48,356 nt of DNA from Comamonadaceae bacterium (GTDB lineage: Bacteria; Pseudomonadota; Gammaproteobacteria; Burkholderiales; Burkholderiaceae_C). The notes under the pieces are model-generated. The model worked only from the letters and a program-made list of their open reading frames with translations, searched no databases and was not told where the DNA came from. The translations under genes and the position numbers were made by a program. Location: contig CANJPU010000040.1 of assembly GCA_947476285.1 (NCBI GenBank), positions 1 through 48,356 on the forward strand, written 5' to 3'. Of this stretch, positions 1-9,705 are shown one piece after another (within the stretch, counting starts at the first letter, position 1; each line of letters begins with the position of its first letter).

Positions 1-146
1 ATTTCTACAACCATACAAGATTGCACTCGACGCTGGGCTACGTCAGCCCGATGACGTTCGAGCAACGCTGGATCGCGGCCCAGCAGCAAGACAGGAAGTC
101 CGCATAATGGGCAGCCTATGGAGTGCGGTAAACAGGGGCAAGGTCA
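1..146 (+). mobile_element. Right end of an IS3-family insertion sequence (partial)
   Basis: The window opens inside an IS3-family transposase reading frame, and a GTAAACAGGGGCAAGGTCA stretch at about 128-146 follows the transposase stop. That stretch resembles IS3-family terminal repeats. Directly after it the sequence becomes protein-kinase coding, so the element is inserted in the kinase gene. The left end and the target duplication lie outside the window, so the exact right boundary is estimated to within a few bases. Confidence 0.6.
3..107 (+). CDS. IS3-family transposase, C-terminal fragment
   Basis: Reading from base 3 gives FYNHTRLHSTLGYVSPMTFE and then about 14 further residues to a TAA at 105-107. 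The YN-R-HS-LGY-SP--FE pattern is the hallmark C-terminus of IS3-family OrfB (DDE/rve integrase) transposases, just past the last catalytic Glu. Only about 34 residues are visible because the window starts inside the gene. Whether the full element is intact cannot be judged from here. Confidence 0.8.
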   Translation, partial: FYNHTRLHSTLGYVSPMTFEQRWIAAQQQDRKSA

Positions 147-1040
147 GGCCAGCAGGTAGCTGTCAAGGAATACCTGCCCTCTTCTCTGGCTGGCCGCGCG
201 CCAGGCGAGCTGCTGCCCCAGGTGCAGCCCGAGAAGCTATCTCTGTACCGGCTGGGCCTCAAGAGTTTCTTCGAAGAAGGCAGAGCGCTCGCACAAATCT
301 CCCATGCCTCGGTGGTGAGCGTGCTGAATTTCTTCCGCGAGAACGAGACCGTCTATATGGTCATGAACTACCTGGAGGGCGCGACCCTGCAGGATTTCAT
401 CATCACCGCGCGTGAGTTGAAGAAGCAGAAGGTCTTTCGCGAATCGACCATCCGCTCGCTTTATGACGAGATCTTGCGCGGCCTGCGCATCGTGCACCAG
501 CACAAGATGCTGCACCTGGACATCAAGCCGGCCAATATTTTCATCACCGACGACAACAAGGCGGTGATGATCGATTTCGGCGCCGCGCGGGAAGTGCTCT
601 CCAAAGAGGGCAATTTCATCAGGCCGATGTACACCCCTGGTTTTGCCGCGCCCGAGATGTATCGGCGCGATTCCTCCATGGGTCCCTGGACCGACATCTA
701 TGCCATCGGTGCCTGCATCTATGCCAGCATGCAGGGCTATCCGCCCAACGACGCACCCCAGCGGCTTGAAAAAGACCGCCTGGCCTTGGCCTTGTCTCGG
801 CTGCGGGGCGTGTACTCTGACAACCTGATCGAGGTGGTCGAGTGGTGTATGTCGCTCGATCCCCTGTCACGGCCGCAATCGGTGTTTGCTCTGCAAAAAG
901 AACTCAGCCGCGAGGGCGAGCGGCGCTACACCAAGCTGACGGTCGGCGAGAAGATGAGGCTGCAGTTCGAGAACATGGTGTCAGACACCAAGAAAAACGT
1001 GAAACGGGCCACGGGCTTTGGCGGAGTGAAGGTCAAATGA
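144..1040 (+). pseudogene. Serine/threonine protein kinase truncated at the N-terminus by an IS
   Basis: The frame continues upstream of the first usable start (GTG 222) to about base 144, where it reads VAVKEYLPSSLAGR. This is the kinase beta-3 strand with its ATP-binding Lys. The glycine-rich loop that should precede it is missing, replaced by the IS end. Further on are HLDIKPANIF (catalytic loop, with HLD in place of HRD), MIDFGAARE (DFG) and PGFAAPEMY (APE). About 298 codons remain. The neighbouring PP2C phosphatase 34 bases downstream is the expected antagonistic partner. Without the Gly-loop and a native start the product is probably inactive. A GTG-initiated protein from 222 would also lack the ATP-binding Lys. 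Confidence 0.75.
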
Positions 1041-1074
1041 AGACAGTCCACCACCTTGTCGGAGGGACGCCATC

Positions 1075-1980
1075 ATGAAATTCTCGGTATTCCAGGTCAG
1101 CCGCAGAGGCGGGCGCGAGAAGAACGAGGACCGCATGGGCTACTCCTACACCCGCGAGTCCGGCTTGTTCGTGCTGGCCGACGGCATGGGTGGACACCCC
1201 GAAGGCGAAGTGGCGGCGCAGCTTGCCCTGCAAACTGTATCGGCCCTCTACCAGAAGCAGGCGCGACCCGTGGTCAAGGATGTCCCCGAGTTTCTTTCCG
1301 CGTCTCTCATGTCCGCCCATCACCAGATCATCCGCTACGCCAGCGAGAAGGGCATGCTGGACACACCTCGCACCACGCTGGTGGCGGCCATCGTACAGGG
1401 CAAGTCCGCCACCTGGGTGCATTGCGGCGACTCGCGGCTCTACGTGGTGCGCCAGGGCGAGTTGCTCACCCGCACACGAGACCACTCCTACCTGGAGCAG
1501 CAAAGCAGCTCCGGCGTGGTGAGTACGGACCACATCAATCGCAACATCCTGTTCACCTGCCTTGGCTCGCCGACCAAGCCGGTGTTCGACATCACTGGCC
1601 CAGTGCCGCTGCAGCAAGGCGACAAGATCCTGCTGTGTTCAGACGGTCTTTGGGGCAACCTGACTGAGGAGGAGATCGTCAGCCACCTGAGTACGCAGAC
1701 AGTCTCGCAGGCGGTGCCCGATCTGGTCGAGACTGCCCTTCGCAACGGCGGCGAGCGCAGCGACAACGTCACCGTGATCGCCCTGGAGTGGGAGACACCG
1801 GACGCCTTCGAATCCACCCGCGGCGTCTCCACCGACAGCATCAGCGACGGTGTGTTCGCCTCGACCATTCAGGCCGGCGTGCTCGATGGCGTGGTGGAAG
1901 ACCTGGATGACGCGGCCATCGAGCGGTCCATCGCCGAAATCAACGAAGCCATCCGCAAGTCCGCAGCGCGCAAGTCCTGA
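1075..1980 (+). CDS. PP2C-family protein serine/threonine phosphatase
   Basis: This 301-residue protein carries the metal-dependent PP2C signatures in order: KNEDR near residue 17, [12 protein letters not shown] near 34-45 (metal-binding Asp), [10 protein letters not shown] near 117, LCSDGLWG near 187 and SDNVTVIAL near 230. It should remove phosphate from Ser/Thr residues in the cytoplasm using two Mn/Mg ions. The ATG at 1075 is preceded by GGAGGGA. It follows the truncated kinase gene by 34 bases and was presumably cotranscribed with it as a kinase/phosphatase switch. About 65 C-terminal residues after the domain are acidic and unassigned. With the kinase broken, the phosphatase may be unopposed. 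Confidence 0.9.
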   Translation: MKFSVFQVSRRGGREKNEDRMGYSYTRESGLFVLADGMGGHPEGEVAAQLALQTVSALYQKQARPVVKDVPEFLSASLMSAHHQIIRYASEKGMLDTPRTTLVAAIVQGKSATWVHCGDSRLYVVRQGELLTRTRDHSYLEQQSSSGVVSTDHINRNILFTCLGSPTKPVFDITGPVPLQQGDKILLCSDGLWGNLTEEEIVSHLSTQTVSQAVPDLVETALRNGGERSDNVTVIALEWETPDAFESTRGVSTDSISDGVFASTIQAGVLDGVVEDLDDAAIERSIAEINEAIRKSAARKS

Positions 1981-2072
1981 GCAAGTGCGAAAATAGCCAC
2001 TTGCACGCCTCGCGCCAGATTCCTGGCCAGGTCATCCGATCATCCGTCAGCGACCCATTCGTCAATCACCCC

Positions 2073-2801
2073 ATGAGCTCATTCCAAAGAAGCGCAGGCC
2101 GCGCCGCTGATCAACTGCGGCCCATTCGCATCACGCGCGGCTACACCATTCATGCGGAGGGCTCGGTATTGATCGAGTTCGGCAACACCCGGGTCTTGTG
2201 CACCGCTTCGGTGGAGGAAAAAGTGCCGCCTCACAAACGTGGCAGCGGCGAAGGCTGGGTGACAGCGGAATACGGCATGCTGCCGCGATCGACCCACACC
2301 CGCAGCGACCGGGAGGCAGCCAAGGGCAAGCAAAGCGGCCGCACCCAGGAAATCCAGCGCCTGATCGGCCGCTCGATGCGGGCGGTGTTCGACCTCAAGG
2401 CGCTGGGCGAGCGAACCATCCATCTCGACTGCGACGTGCTTCAGGCCGATGGCGGCACCCGCACCGCAGCCATCACCGGCGCTTTCGTCGCAGCACAAGA
2501 CGCCGTGCAGAAACTCCTGCTGGAGAAGAAACTTACCGCATCGCCGATCATCGGGCCGGTGGCCGCGGTGTCGGTAGGCATCGTGCAAGGCACGCCGGTG
2601 CTGGACCTGGAGTACACCGAAGACTCAAGCTGCGACACCGACATGAATGTGGTGATGACAGGCGCCGGCCACTATGTGGAAGTGCAGGGCACCGCGGAGG
2701 GTGTGGCGTTCACCCGCACTGAAATGGACGAACTGCTTCGACTCGCCGAAAAAGGGATCTCCGAACTGGTCCGTCTGCAGCAGCGCGCACTGGCGTCTTG
2801 A
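2073..2801 (+). CDS. rph: Ribonuclease PH
   Basis: RNase PH is a phosphorolytic 3'-5' exoribonuclease that trims the 3' ends of tRNA precursors using phosphate. The 242-residue product has the family N-terminus [17 protein letters not shown], then [29 protein letters not shown] (the Arg-rich phosphate/RNA-binding segment), the [19 protein letters not shown] core and [18 protein letters not shown] near the C-terminus. I chose the ATG at 2073 because family members begin about ten residues before GRAADQLRP. An upstream in-frame start at 2001 would add 24 non-conserved residues. It leads the rph-rdgB-hemW run. Confidence 0.96.
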   Translation: MSSFQRSAGRAADQLRPIRITRGYTIHAEGSVLIEFGNTRVLCTASVEEKVPPHKRGSGEGWVTAEYGMLPRSTHTRSDREAAKGKQSGRTQEIQRLIGRSMRAVFDLKALGERTIHLDCDVLQADGGTRTAAITGAFVAAQDAVQKLLLEKKLTASPIIGPVAAVSVGIVQGTPVLDLEYTEDSSCDTDMNVVMTGAGHYVEVQGTAEGVAFTRTEMDELLRLAEKGISELVRLQQRALAS

Positions 2802-2821
2802 GTTGTCAAAGCGCGCAGGCC

Positions 2822-3442
2822 ATGAGTTTTCGCATCGTGCTGGCGTCGGGCAATGCAGGCAAGCTGACCGAATTGCAGGCCATGCTGCAGCCGCTGGGCG
2901 TACAGCTTGTCGCCCAAAGCGAACTGGGCATAGGCGAAGCGCCAGAGCCGTTTCGCACCTTTGTTGAAAATGCGCTGGCAAAGGCGCGCCATGCCGCGCG
3001 CGAAAGCGGTTTGCCGGCGCTGGCCGACGACGCCGGGCTTTGCGTGGAAGCATTCGGCGGATTGCCCGGCGTGGACACAGCTTTCTATGCCACGCGTTTC
3101 GGCTATGAAAAAAGCGATGCCAACAATGTGCGTGCCTTGCTTGAGCAACTCAAGGGTCAGCCCAACCGGCGCGCGGCCATGGTGAGCACCTTGGTGGCGG
3201 TGCGCTCGGCCGATGACCCTGAGCCCTTGATTGCCACTGGCAGGGTGGCAGGCGAAATTGCGCAAGAGCCTGCGGGCAGCAACGGATTTGGTTTCGACCC
3301 CGTCATGTACATCCCGCAGTTCGGGCGCACATTCGCTCAGTTGCCAATTGAAGTGAAGAACGCCAACAGCCACCGTGGCAAGGCAGCACGCCTGATGATG
3401 GAGCAGATTCGCGATCGCTGGCTGCCAGCGGGAACGACATGA
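2822..3442 (+). CDS. rdgB: dITP/XTP pyrophosphatase (non-canonical purine NTP hydrolase)
   Basis: This Ham1/RdgB-family enzyme hydrolyses dITP, ITP and XTP to monophosphates and so keeps deaminated purines out of nucleic acids. The 206-residue protein starts MSFRIVLASGNAGKLTEL, with the SGNAGK substrate-binding motif, and continues with TFVENALAKARHAA, LADDAGLCVEAF (catalytic Asp region) and GFGFDPVMYIP with SHRGKA near the end. The ATG at 2822 fits the family start. An upstream TTG at 2798 overlaps the rph stop and is less likely. The stop overlaps the hemW start (ATGA), which indicates translational coupling. Confidence 0.96.
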   Translation: MSFRIVLASGNAGKLTELQAMLQPLGVQLVAQSELGIGEAPEPFRTFVENALAKARHAARESGLPALADDAGLCVEAFGGLPGVDTAFYATRFGYEKSDANNVRALLEQLKGQPNRRAAMVSTLVAVRSADDPEPLIATGRVAGEIAQEPAGSNGFGFDPVMYIPQFGRTFAQLPIEVKNANSHRGKAARLMMEQIRDRWLPAGTT

Positions 3443-4629
3443 CAGACGTGCAGCACTACTTGCGGCCAGGTGTTCTGCAATTGCCCGCCTTGCCACCGCT
3501 CTCGCTGTATGTGCACATGCCCTGGTGCCTGAAGAAGTGCCCCTACTGCGACTTCAATTCCCACGAGCTGCGCACTGGCGAATTGCCGCAGCAGCGCTAT
3601 GTTGATGCCCTGGTGGCCGACCTCGAAGCCGCCTTGCCGCTGATCTGGGGCCGACCTGTTCACAGCATCTTCCTCGGTGGTGGCACGCCGAGTCTTTTTT
3701 CGCCACAGGCCATCGATGGCCTGCTGGGCGCCATTCGAGCGCGGCTGCGCCTGGAGCCAGACTGCGAAATCACCCTGGAGGCCAATCCCGGCACTTTCGA
3801 AAAAGATCGCTTCAGGGCTTACCGATCCGCCGGCGTCACCCGCTTGTCCATCGGCGTGCAAAGCTTCAACGACTCCCACCTGAAGGCGCTGGGGCGGGTA
3901 CACGACGGCAAGCAGGCGCTGGCGGCGGTGGAAGAGGCAGCCTCGGTCTTCGACACGTTCAACCTCGACCTGATGTATGCCCTGCCTGGTCAGAGCCTGG
4001 CGCAGCTCGATCAAGACCTGGCCCAGGCCATGGCCTTGCAGCCGCCTCACTTATCGGTCTATCACCTGACCATTGAGCCCAACACCTACTTCGCCAGCCA
4101 CCCGCCGCGCGTGCCGGACGACGACACGGCCTATGCCATGCTGGACCGCATCACCGAGGTGACTTCGGGCCGGGGCATGGACCGCTATGAGGTGTCGGCT
4201 TATGCCAGGCAAGGCCATCCGTGCTGGCACAACCTGAACTACTGGCAGTTTGGCGATTACCTGGGTATCGGAGCGGGCGCTCACAGCAAGCTGAGTTTTC
4301 CGCACCGGGTGATTCGGCAGGTGCGCTTTCGAGAGCCGCGCAACTACATGGACCAGGCCCTGGCAGGCATGGCACTGTCGCAGGATCAGGAAGTGGCGCG
4401 CGCCGAGCTGCCCTTTGAATTCATGCTCAATGCGCTGAGGGTGAGGCAGGGCTTCCCCCTGGCCTGGTTCACCGAACGCACCGGCCTGCCCCTGAGTGCG
4501 ATTGAAGGGCCGCTGGCGCAGGCCGTGGCAAAAGGCTTGATCGAACGTGATCTGGCCTGGGTGCGCCCGACAGTTCGGGGCTTTGATTTTCTCAGCGATT
4601 TGCAGGGGCTGTTCCTCGCCCAGGGCTGA
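3439..4629 (+). CDS. hemW: Heme chaperone HemW (radical SAM, formerly HemN-like)
   Basis: HemW is a radical-SAM protein that binds heme and hands it to membrane respiratory proteins. It is related to, but distinct from, coproporphyrinogen III dehydrogenase HemN. In this 396-residue protein the cluster motif C-x3-C-x2-C is visible in MPWCLKKCPYCDFNSH near residue 30. It is followed by FLGGGTPSLFS, ITLEANPGTF and RLSIGVQSFND, all typical of the HemW/HemN SAM domain. The start overlaps the rdgB stop by four bases. rdgB-hemW adjacency is common in Betaproteobacteria and supports HemW rather than HemN. Confidence 0.94.
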   Translation: MTDVQHYLRPGVLQLPALPPLSLYVHMPWCLKKCPYCDFNSHELRTGELPQQRYVDALVADLEAALPLIWGRPVHSIFLGGGTPSLFSPQAIDGLLGAIRARLRLEPDCEITLEANPGTFEKDRFRAYRSAGVTRLSIGVQSFNDSHLKALGRVHDGKQALAAVEEAASVFDTFNLDLMYALPGQSLAQLDQDLAQAMALQPPHLSVYHLTIEPNTYFASHPPRVPDDDTAYAMLDRITEVTSGRGMDRYEVSAYARQGHPCWHNLNYWQFGDYLGIGAGAHSKLSFPHRVIRQVRFREPRNYMDQALAGMALSQDQEVARAELPFEFMLNALRVRQGFPLAWFTERTGLPLSAIEGPLAQAVAKGLIERDLAWVRPTVRGFDFLSDLQGLFLAQG

Positions 4630-4667
4630 GCATGCGTAGTTTGCATGAGCTCGCGCGCATAAGGCAT

Positions 4668-4696
4668 TTGCACTTCGCGCGGGCGGCGCCTAGAGT
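4668..4696 (+). promoter_or_regulatory. Candidate sigma-70 promoter of the glutamate dehydrogenase gene
   Basis: TTGCAC at 4668-4673 and TAGAGT at 4691-4696 are separated by 17 bases and end about 28 bases before the ATG at 4725. The boxes are only partly canonical, so this is a reasonable prediction and no more. Confidence 0.4.
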
Positions 4697-4724
4697 GCGT
4701 ACCTAATCAGTAAGGTATTGCCGT

Positions 4725-7700
4725 ATGAACGCCTCATCCCAAGCACTGCACCAGCAAGCCAATCGCGTGCTGGCACTGGCCGCCACCCGCGTCGATCCAG
4801 CGCGACTTGAAATCTTGCAGCAGTTTGTCCCCGAATACTTTCGCCGACTGGACCCGGACGACCTCGCCGAGCGCGCGCCCGAAGACTTGCTCGGCGCAAT
4901 GCAGTCCCTTCTGGAGCTGGGCCAGCAACGCGAGCCCGGCCGGCCCAAGCTGAGGATCTTTAGCCCTTCGGCGGGCGAACATGGCTGGACATCACGACAC
5001 TCGGTCGTGCAGATCATCAACGACGACATGCCCTTTCTGGTCGATTCAACCAGCCTGGAGATCAATCGGCAGGGCCTGAACCTGCATTTGATCGTGCACC
5101 CAATTTACGCGGTCGAACGCGATGCCAAGGGGCAACTCGCCAGCGTTGTCCCGCGGGGCAAGGCGCCGCAGGCAGCGCGCGAGTCCTGGATGCACATCGA
5201 AGTCGATCGCCTGTTTGACGCGCAGCAGCGCGACGCATTGGCCGCGGGCATCGAGCGGGTGCTGTCTGATGTGCGTCTTTCAGTGCAGGACTGGCAGCCC
5301 ATGCTGACGCGTTTGCAAGAAGTCATCTCTGAGTTGCAGCACGCCCCCGCCAGTCTGCCAACTTCCGCAGTGGACGAGAACCGGGCTTTTCTGCAGTGGC
5401 TTGCCGATGCGCACATCACCTTGCTGGGTTACCGCCAGCACGACTTGATCAAAGAGGCGGGTGGGCCTGCGCTGCGACCGGTGCCCGGCAGCGGCCTGGG
5501 TTTGCTTCGCGAGGCGGGCCTGGAGCAGATCTCTGCGAGTTTCGCGGCCTTACCTTTGCAGGCGCGGTCCCTGGCCGGTGCGCCGCTGCCCATGCTGGTG
5601 GTGACCAAGTCCAACACGCGCTCCACTGTTCACCGCGCCGGCTACACCGATTACATCGGCGTCAAGCGCTACAGCGCGGCCGGCGAAGTCATTGGAGAGC
5701 ACAGGTTCATTGGCCTCTTTACCTCCACCGCATACAGCGCCAGAGTGTCAGAGACGCCACTGCTGCGTGGCAAGGTGCAGGCCATCGCAACACAGGCGGG
5801 CCTCTTGCCCGGGGGGCATCTGGCCAAGGCGCTGGACCACATCCTGGAGACCTTCCCGCGCGATGATCTGTTCCAGATCCCCGATGCCGATCTGTACGAC
5901 ACCGCGCTTGGGATTTTGGCCCTGGGCGAGCGCCAGCGCCTGCGCCTGTTCCTGTGGCAAGACCCGTTCGATCGCTTCGTCTCTTGCCTGGTCTATGTTC
6001 CGCGCGAGTCCTTCTCAACTGACTTGCGGGTGAAGTTCCTGCGCATCCTTCAGCAGGCCTTCAATGGAACTGGCGCTGATTTCGATGTGCTGCTCAGCGA
6101 CACGGTGTTGGCACGCATACGTGTCACGGTTCGCACCACGCCGGGCCAGGTTCCCACATTCGATCGCAAGGCCATCGAACGCAAGTTGGCAGCCGTGGCG
6201 CGGCGCTGGGATGACGAGTTGCGTGGTGCCCTGGTCGAGTCGCAGGGCGAAGCAATGGGGCTGGCCCTGCACAAGCGCTGGGGCGGCTCTTTTCCTGCGG
6301 CGTATCGCGATGAGGTGCTCGCCCTGGCTGCAGTGGCCGATGTCATCAAGCTGGCGGCGCTCACCCCACAGCAGCCGCTGGGCCTCACGCTATATCAGCC
6401 AGACCCTGCCATGCCGGGCGCGCTCGGGCTCAAGGTGTATCGCTTGGGGCAGCCGCTGGTGCTTTCCGACAGCCTGCCGATGCTGGAACACATGGGCGCA
6501 CGCGTCCTGGCAGAGTCTGGTTGGCGTATTGGCACTGCAGATGACCCGCAGACCATCGCGCTACACGACTTTCAGCTCGAAGCCGCAGTGACCACAGACG
6601 CCCCGGCCTCGGCCTTGGCAGCGCTGTTCGAAGACGCATTCGCACGTGTGATGCGTGGCGAAGTCGAGAGCGACGACTTCAATCGTCTGGTGCTGCGGGC
6701 CGGGCTCGCCGCCGATGATGTCGTGGTGTTGCGTGCCTATGCCAAGTACCTCAAGCAGATCGGCTTTGCGCAGTCTCAGGCCACCATTGCCGCCACGCTC
6801 TGCGCCAACCCGCGCATCGCCCACATGTTGTGCGGTCTATTCAAGCTTCGGCTCGATCCGCAGGCGCATGACGCAGTGGCGGCTGCGTCGCAAGTCAGAG
6901 CCATCGAGCAGGCCCTGGACGAAGTCAGCAATCTTTCGGAAGACCTGGTCTTGCGCCAACTGCTGGCGCTGATCCAGGCAACTTTGCGCACGAACTTCTG
7001 GCGCACTGGTGTTGGCAATTCAGGCGCGGCCGGGCCAAGGCGCAGCTTCCTGAGCTTGAAGCTCGATTCGGCCAAGGTGCCGGGGCTGCCCCAGCCGCGT
7101 CCCTTGTACGAGATCTTTGTCTACTCGCCTCGCTTTGAAGGCATTCACCTGCGTGGCGGCAAAGTCGCGCGCGGCGGGCTGCGCTGGTCTGATCGGCCAG
7201 ATGATTTCCGCACCGAAGTGCTGGGTCTGGTCAAGGCCCAGATGGTCAAGAACACCGTGATCGTGCCGGTAGGGTCCAAGGGCGGCTTTGTGCTGAAAAA
7301 GGCGCCTTCTGCCTCAGACCGTGAGGCCTTCTTGAAAGAGGGCGTTGCCTGCTACCAGGACTATCTGCGCGGCCTGCTTGATTTAACCGACAACCTGGTT
7401 GCCGGCAAGCCCGTGGCGCCGCCACACGTGGTGCGAATGGACGCAGACGATCCTTACCTGGTGGTGGCCGCCGACAAAGGCACGGCCAGTTTTTCTGACT
7501 ATGCCAACCAGATCAGCCTCGAATACGGGCACTGGCTGGGCGATGCCTTTGCATCCGGCGGTAGCGTGGGCTACGACCACAAAGCCATGGGCATCACCGC
7601 TCGCGGCGCATGGGAGAGCGTCAAGCGTCATTTCCGTGAGATGGGCATCGATACGCAGACCGCGGACTTCACCGTGGCGGGCATTGGAGACATGTCGGGC

Positions 7701-9536
7701 GATGTGTTTGGCAATGGCATGCTGCTGTCACCCCACATCTGCCTGGTCGCGGCCTTCGATCATCGGCATGTGTTCATCGATCCTCGGCCGGACACGCAGG
7801 CTTCGTTCAAGGAGCGGCAGCGTTTGTTTGCCTTGCCGCGTTCTTCCTGGGCGGACTACGAGGCCAGCATCATCTCCGCCGGCGGTGGCGTATGGTCTCG
7901 GTCTGAAAAATCCATTCCCATCTCCGAGCAGGCCCGTTCGGTGCTGGGCATCGATGCCGAACATCTGGCGCCCTCGGAGTTGGTTTCCGCAATTCTGCGG
8001 GCACCGGTTGACTTGCTCTACAACGGCGGCATCGGCACCTATGTCAAAGCCAGCAGCGAGTCTGCATCAGATGTGGGCGACCGCGCCAACGACGCGTTGC
8101 GGATCAACGGCAACGAATTGCGCTGCAAAGTGGTGGGCGAGGGCGGCAACCTCGGATTTACCCAGCGTGGCCGCATCGAGGCGGCGGTGGCGGGCGTCAG
8201 GCTCTACACCGATGCCATCGACAACTCGGCCGGGGTGGACACCTCAGACCATGAGGTCAACATCAAGATTTTGATGGGCATGGCGATCGACGAAGGGCGA
8301 CTGAGCTTGGCCCAGCGCAATGGCGTGTTGCCGTCCATGACCGACGAGGTCGCATCCTTGGTGTTGAGGGACAATTATTTTCAGACCCAGGCCTTGTCGG
8401 TGGGCAGGCGCATAGCGGCCACCGCCCTGGACGAACAGGCCCGCTTCATCCGCTTTCTAGAAAAGAAAGGGCGGCTGGACCGCGCGATCGAGTTTCTTCC
8501 CACGGAAGAAGAGATCGGCTATCGCAAAACCCGTGGCCAGGGATTGACCACGCCGGAGCAAGCGGTTGTGCTCGCCTACAGCAAGATGTGGCTGTCCGAT
8601 GAACTGATGGCCTCTGATCTGCTGGAGGACCCTTGGGTGGCCACGGCCCTGCATCGATATTTCCCGGCCGCCTTGCACGCTCAATTTAGCGAGTACATAC
8701 CGCGCCATCCTTTGCGCCGCGAGATCATTGCCACGCATGTACTCAACAGCATGGTCAATCGGGTCGGCCCAACCTTTGCGCATCGTTTCGTTGAGCTTGC
8801 GGGTGTCACACCGGCGCAAGTGGTCAGGGCTTACCTGCTGGCGCGCGAAGTGTTTGGCAGTGTCGAGCTGTGGCACGAGATCGAGTCCCTGGACAATCGG
8901 GTGAGCGATGCCGTCCAGTTCGAGTTGATCGCGCAGTGGCGACTGTTGATGACGCGTGCTTGCGCCTGGTTCCTGCGTTACCGGCGTGTGAATGAACCCA
9001 TGGGGCAGTTGGTGCAGCGGTTTGCCCCCGCAGTCGCTTTGCTCCGCTCTCATGCGCAAAATCGGGAATCTGATTCACCGCAACTCAGTGCGTGGCTGGC
9101 TGCAGGGGTTCCTGCCGAGTTGGCCTGGCAGGTTGCAGGCGCGCAGCAGATCTTCAATGCGCTCGATGTGGCAGAGGTGGCGCAAGTCACAAACACCGAT
9201 CTGCAGACCACGGCCGAGATTCATATCGCGGTGGCGCAACAGCTGCAGGTGGACAAGCTGCGCGAAGGCGTTGACCAATTGCCAGAGGCAAATCACTGGC
9301 AAAGTCTGGCCAAGGGCGCTGTGTCCGATGACTTGCTGGAAGTGCAGCGCTCCATCACTCAGGATGTGGCCGCTAAGTCAGAGGGGCCGGCGCAGTCGCG
9401 GCTGGCGCAATGGCAGCAGCACAATGCAGCCACGCTGCATCGATCCGAAAATATTCTGGCCGAGCTGAGGGAGACAAGCACGCCCGATTTGGCAGTGTTG
9501 GCAGCGGTGCTGCGGGAGTTGCGTAAGTTGGGGTGA
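4725..9536 (+). CDS. NAD-specific glutamate dehydrogenase, large (about 180 kDa) type
   Basis: This 1603-residue protein matches the length and motifs of the large bacterial NAD-GDH (GdhB of Pseudomonas), which oxidises glutamate to 2-oxoglutarate and ammonium in the cytoplasm. The long N-terminal part has ACT-like regulatory regions with DDMPFLVDS near residue 105. The catalytic core lies around residues 790-1200: GGLRWSDRPDDFRTEVLGLV, VPVGSKGGFVLKK (substrate-binding Lys), then the Rossmann-fold segment VAGIGDMSGDVFGNGMLLS, and NGGIGTYVK with VVGEGGNLG. It stands alone between hemW and a convergent porin gene, with its own candidate promoter. The large enzyme usually serves glutamate catabolism and not ammonia assimilation. 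Confidence 0.95.
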   Translation: MNASSQALHQQANRVLALAATRVDPARLEILQQFVPEYFRRLDPDDLAERAPEDLLGAMQSLLELGQQREPGRPKLRIFSPSAGEHGWTSRHSVVQIINDDMPFLVDSTSLEINRQGLNLHLIVHPIYAVERDAKGQLASVVPRGKAPQAARESWMHIEVDRLFDAQQRDALAAGIERVLSDVRLSVQDWQPMLTRLQEVISELQHAPASLPTSAVDENRAFLQWLADAHITLLGYRQHDLIKEAGGPALRPVPGSGLGLLREAGLEQISASFAALPLQARSLAGAPLPMLVVTKSNTRSTVHRAGYTDYIGVKRYSAAGEVIGEHRFIGLFTSTAYSARVSETPLLRGKVQAIATQAGLLPGGHLAKALDHILETFPRDDLFQIPDADLYDTALGILALGERQRLRLFLWQDPFDRFVSCLVYVPRESFSTDLRVKFLRILQQAFNGTGADFDVLLSDTVLARIRVTVRTTPGQVPTFDRKAIERKLAAVARRWDDELRGALVESQGEAMGLALHKRWGGSFPAAYRDEVLALAAVADVIKLAALTPQQPLGLTLYQPDPAMPGALGLKVYRLGQPLVLSDSLPMLEHMGARVLAESGWRIGTADDPQTIALHDFQLEAAVTTDAPASALAALFEDAFARVMRGEVESDDFNRLVLRAGLAADDVVVLRAYAKYLKQIGFAQSQATIAATLCANPRIAHMLCGLFKLRLDPQAHDAVAAASQVRAIEQALDEVSNLSEDLVLRQLLALIQATLRTNFWRTGVGNSGAAGPRRSFLSLKLDSAKVPGLPQPRPLYEIFVYSPRFEGIHLRGGKVARGGLRWSDRPDDFRTEVLGLVKAQMVKNTVIVPVGSKGGFVLKKAPSASDREAFLKEGVACYQDYLRGLLDLTDNLVAGKPVAPPHVVRMDADDPYLVVAADKGTASFSDYANQISLEYGHWLGDAFASGGSVGYDHKAMGITARGAWESVKRHFREMGIDTQTADFTVAGIGDMSGDVFGNGMLLSPHICLVAAFDHRHVFIDPRPDTQASFKERQRLFALPRSSWADYEASIISAGGGVWSRSEKSIPISEQARSVLGIDAEHLAPSELVSAILRAPVDLLYNGGIGTYVKASSESASDVGDRANDALRINGNELRCKVVGEGGNLGFTQRGRIEAAVAGVRLYTDAIDNSAGVDTSDHEVNIKILMGMAIDEGRLSLAQRNGVLPSMTDEVASLVLRDNYFQTQALSVGRRIAATALDEQARFIRFLEKKGRLDRAIEFLPTEEEIGYRKTRGQGLTTPEQAVVLAYSKMWLSDELMASDLLEDPWVATALHRYFPAALHAQFSEYIPRHPLRREIIATHVLNSMVNRVGPTFAHRFVELAGVTPAQVVRAYLLAREVFGSVELWHEIESLDNRVSDAVQFELIAQWRLLMTRACAWFLRYRRVNEPMGQLVQRFAPAVALLRSHAQNRESDSPQLSAWLAAGVPAELAWQVAGAQQIFNALDVAEVAQVTNTDLQTTAEIHIAVAQQLQVDKLREGVDQLPEANHWQSLAKGAVSDDLLEVQRSITQDVAAKSEGPAQSRLAQWQQHNAATLHRSENILAELRETSTPDLAVLAAVLRELRKLG

Positions 9537-9635
9537 TGCTTGGGTGCGGATCTGCATGTGTCTGTCGATACATGCAAGTCACGTACAGACGGAAGGCACA
9601 AATAAGACCCACAGGTGAGACGGCGCCCATAGAAA

Positions 9636-9663
9636 AAGGCCCCACGCTTTCGCGCGGGGCCTT
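9636..9663 (-). terminator. Rho-independent terminator of the porin gene (possibly bidirectional)
   Basis: AAGGCCCCACGC and GCGCGGGGCCTT form a 12-bp stem with one mismatch around a TTTC loop. Read on the minus strand the stem is followed by a run of T (TTTTTCT), as needed to end porin transcription. On the plus strand it is followed by CTGTCTTTTTC, so it may also stop read-through from the glutamate dehydrogenase gene. A second small hairpin (AGCCGGC-TTAC-GCCGGCT, 9683-9700) lies between it and the porin stop. Confidence 0.8.
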
Positions 9664-9705
9664 CTGTCTTTTTCGGAATCTAAGCCGGCTTACGCCGGCT
9701 GTCGA

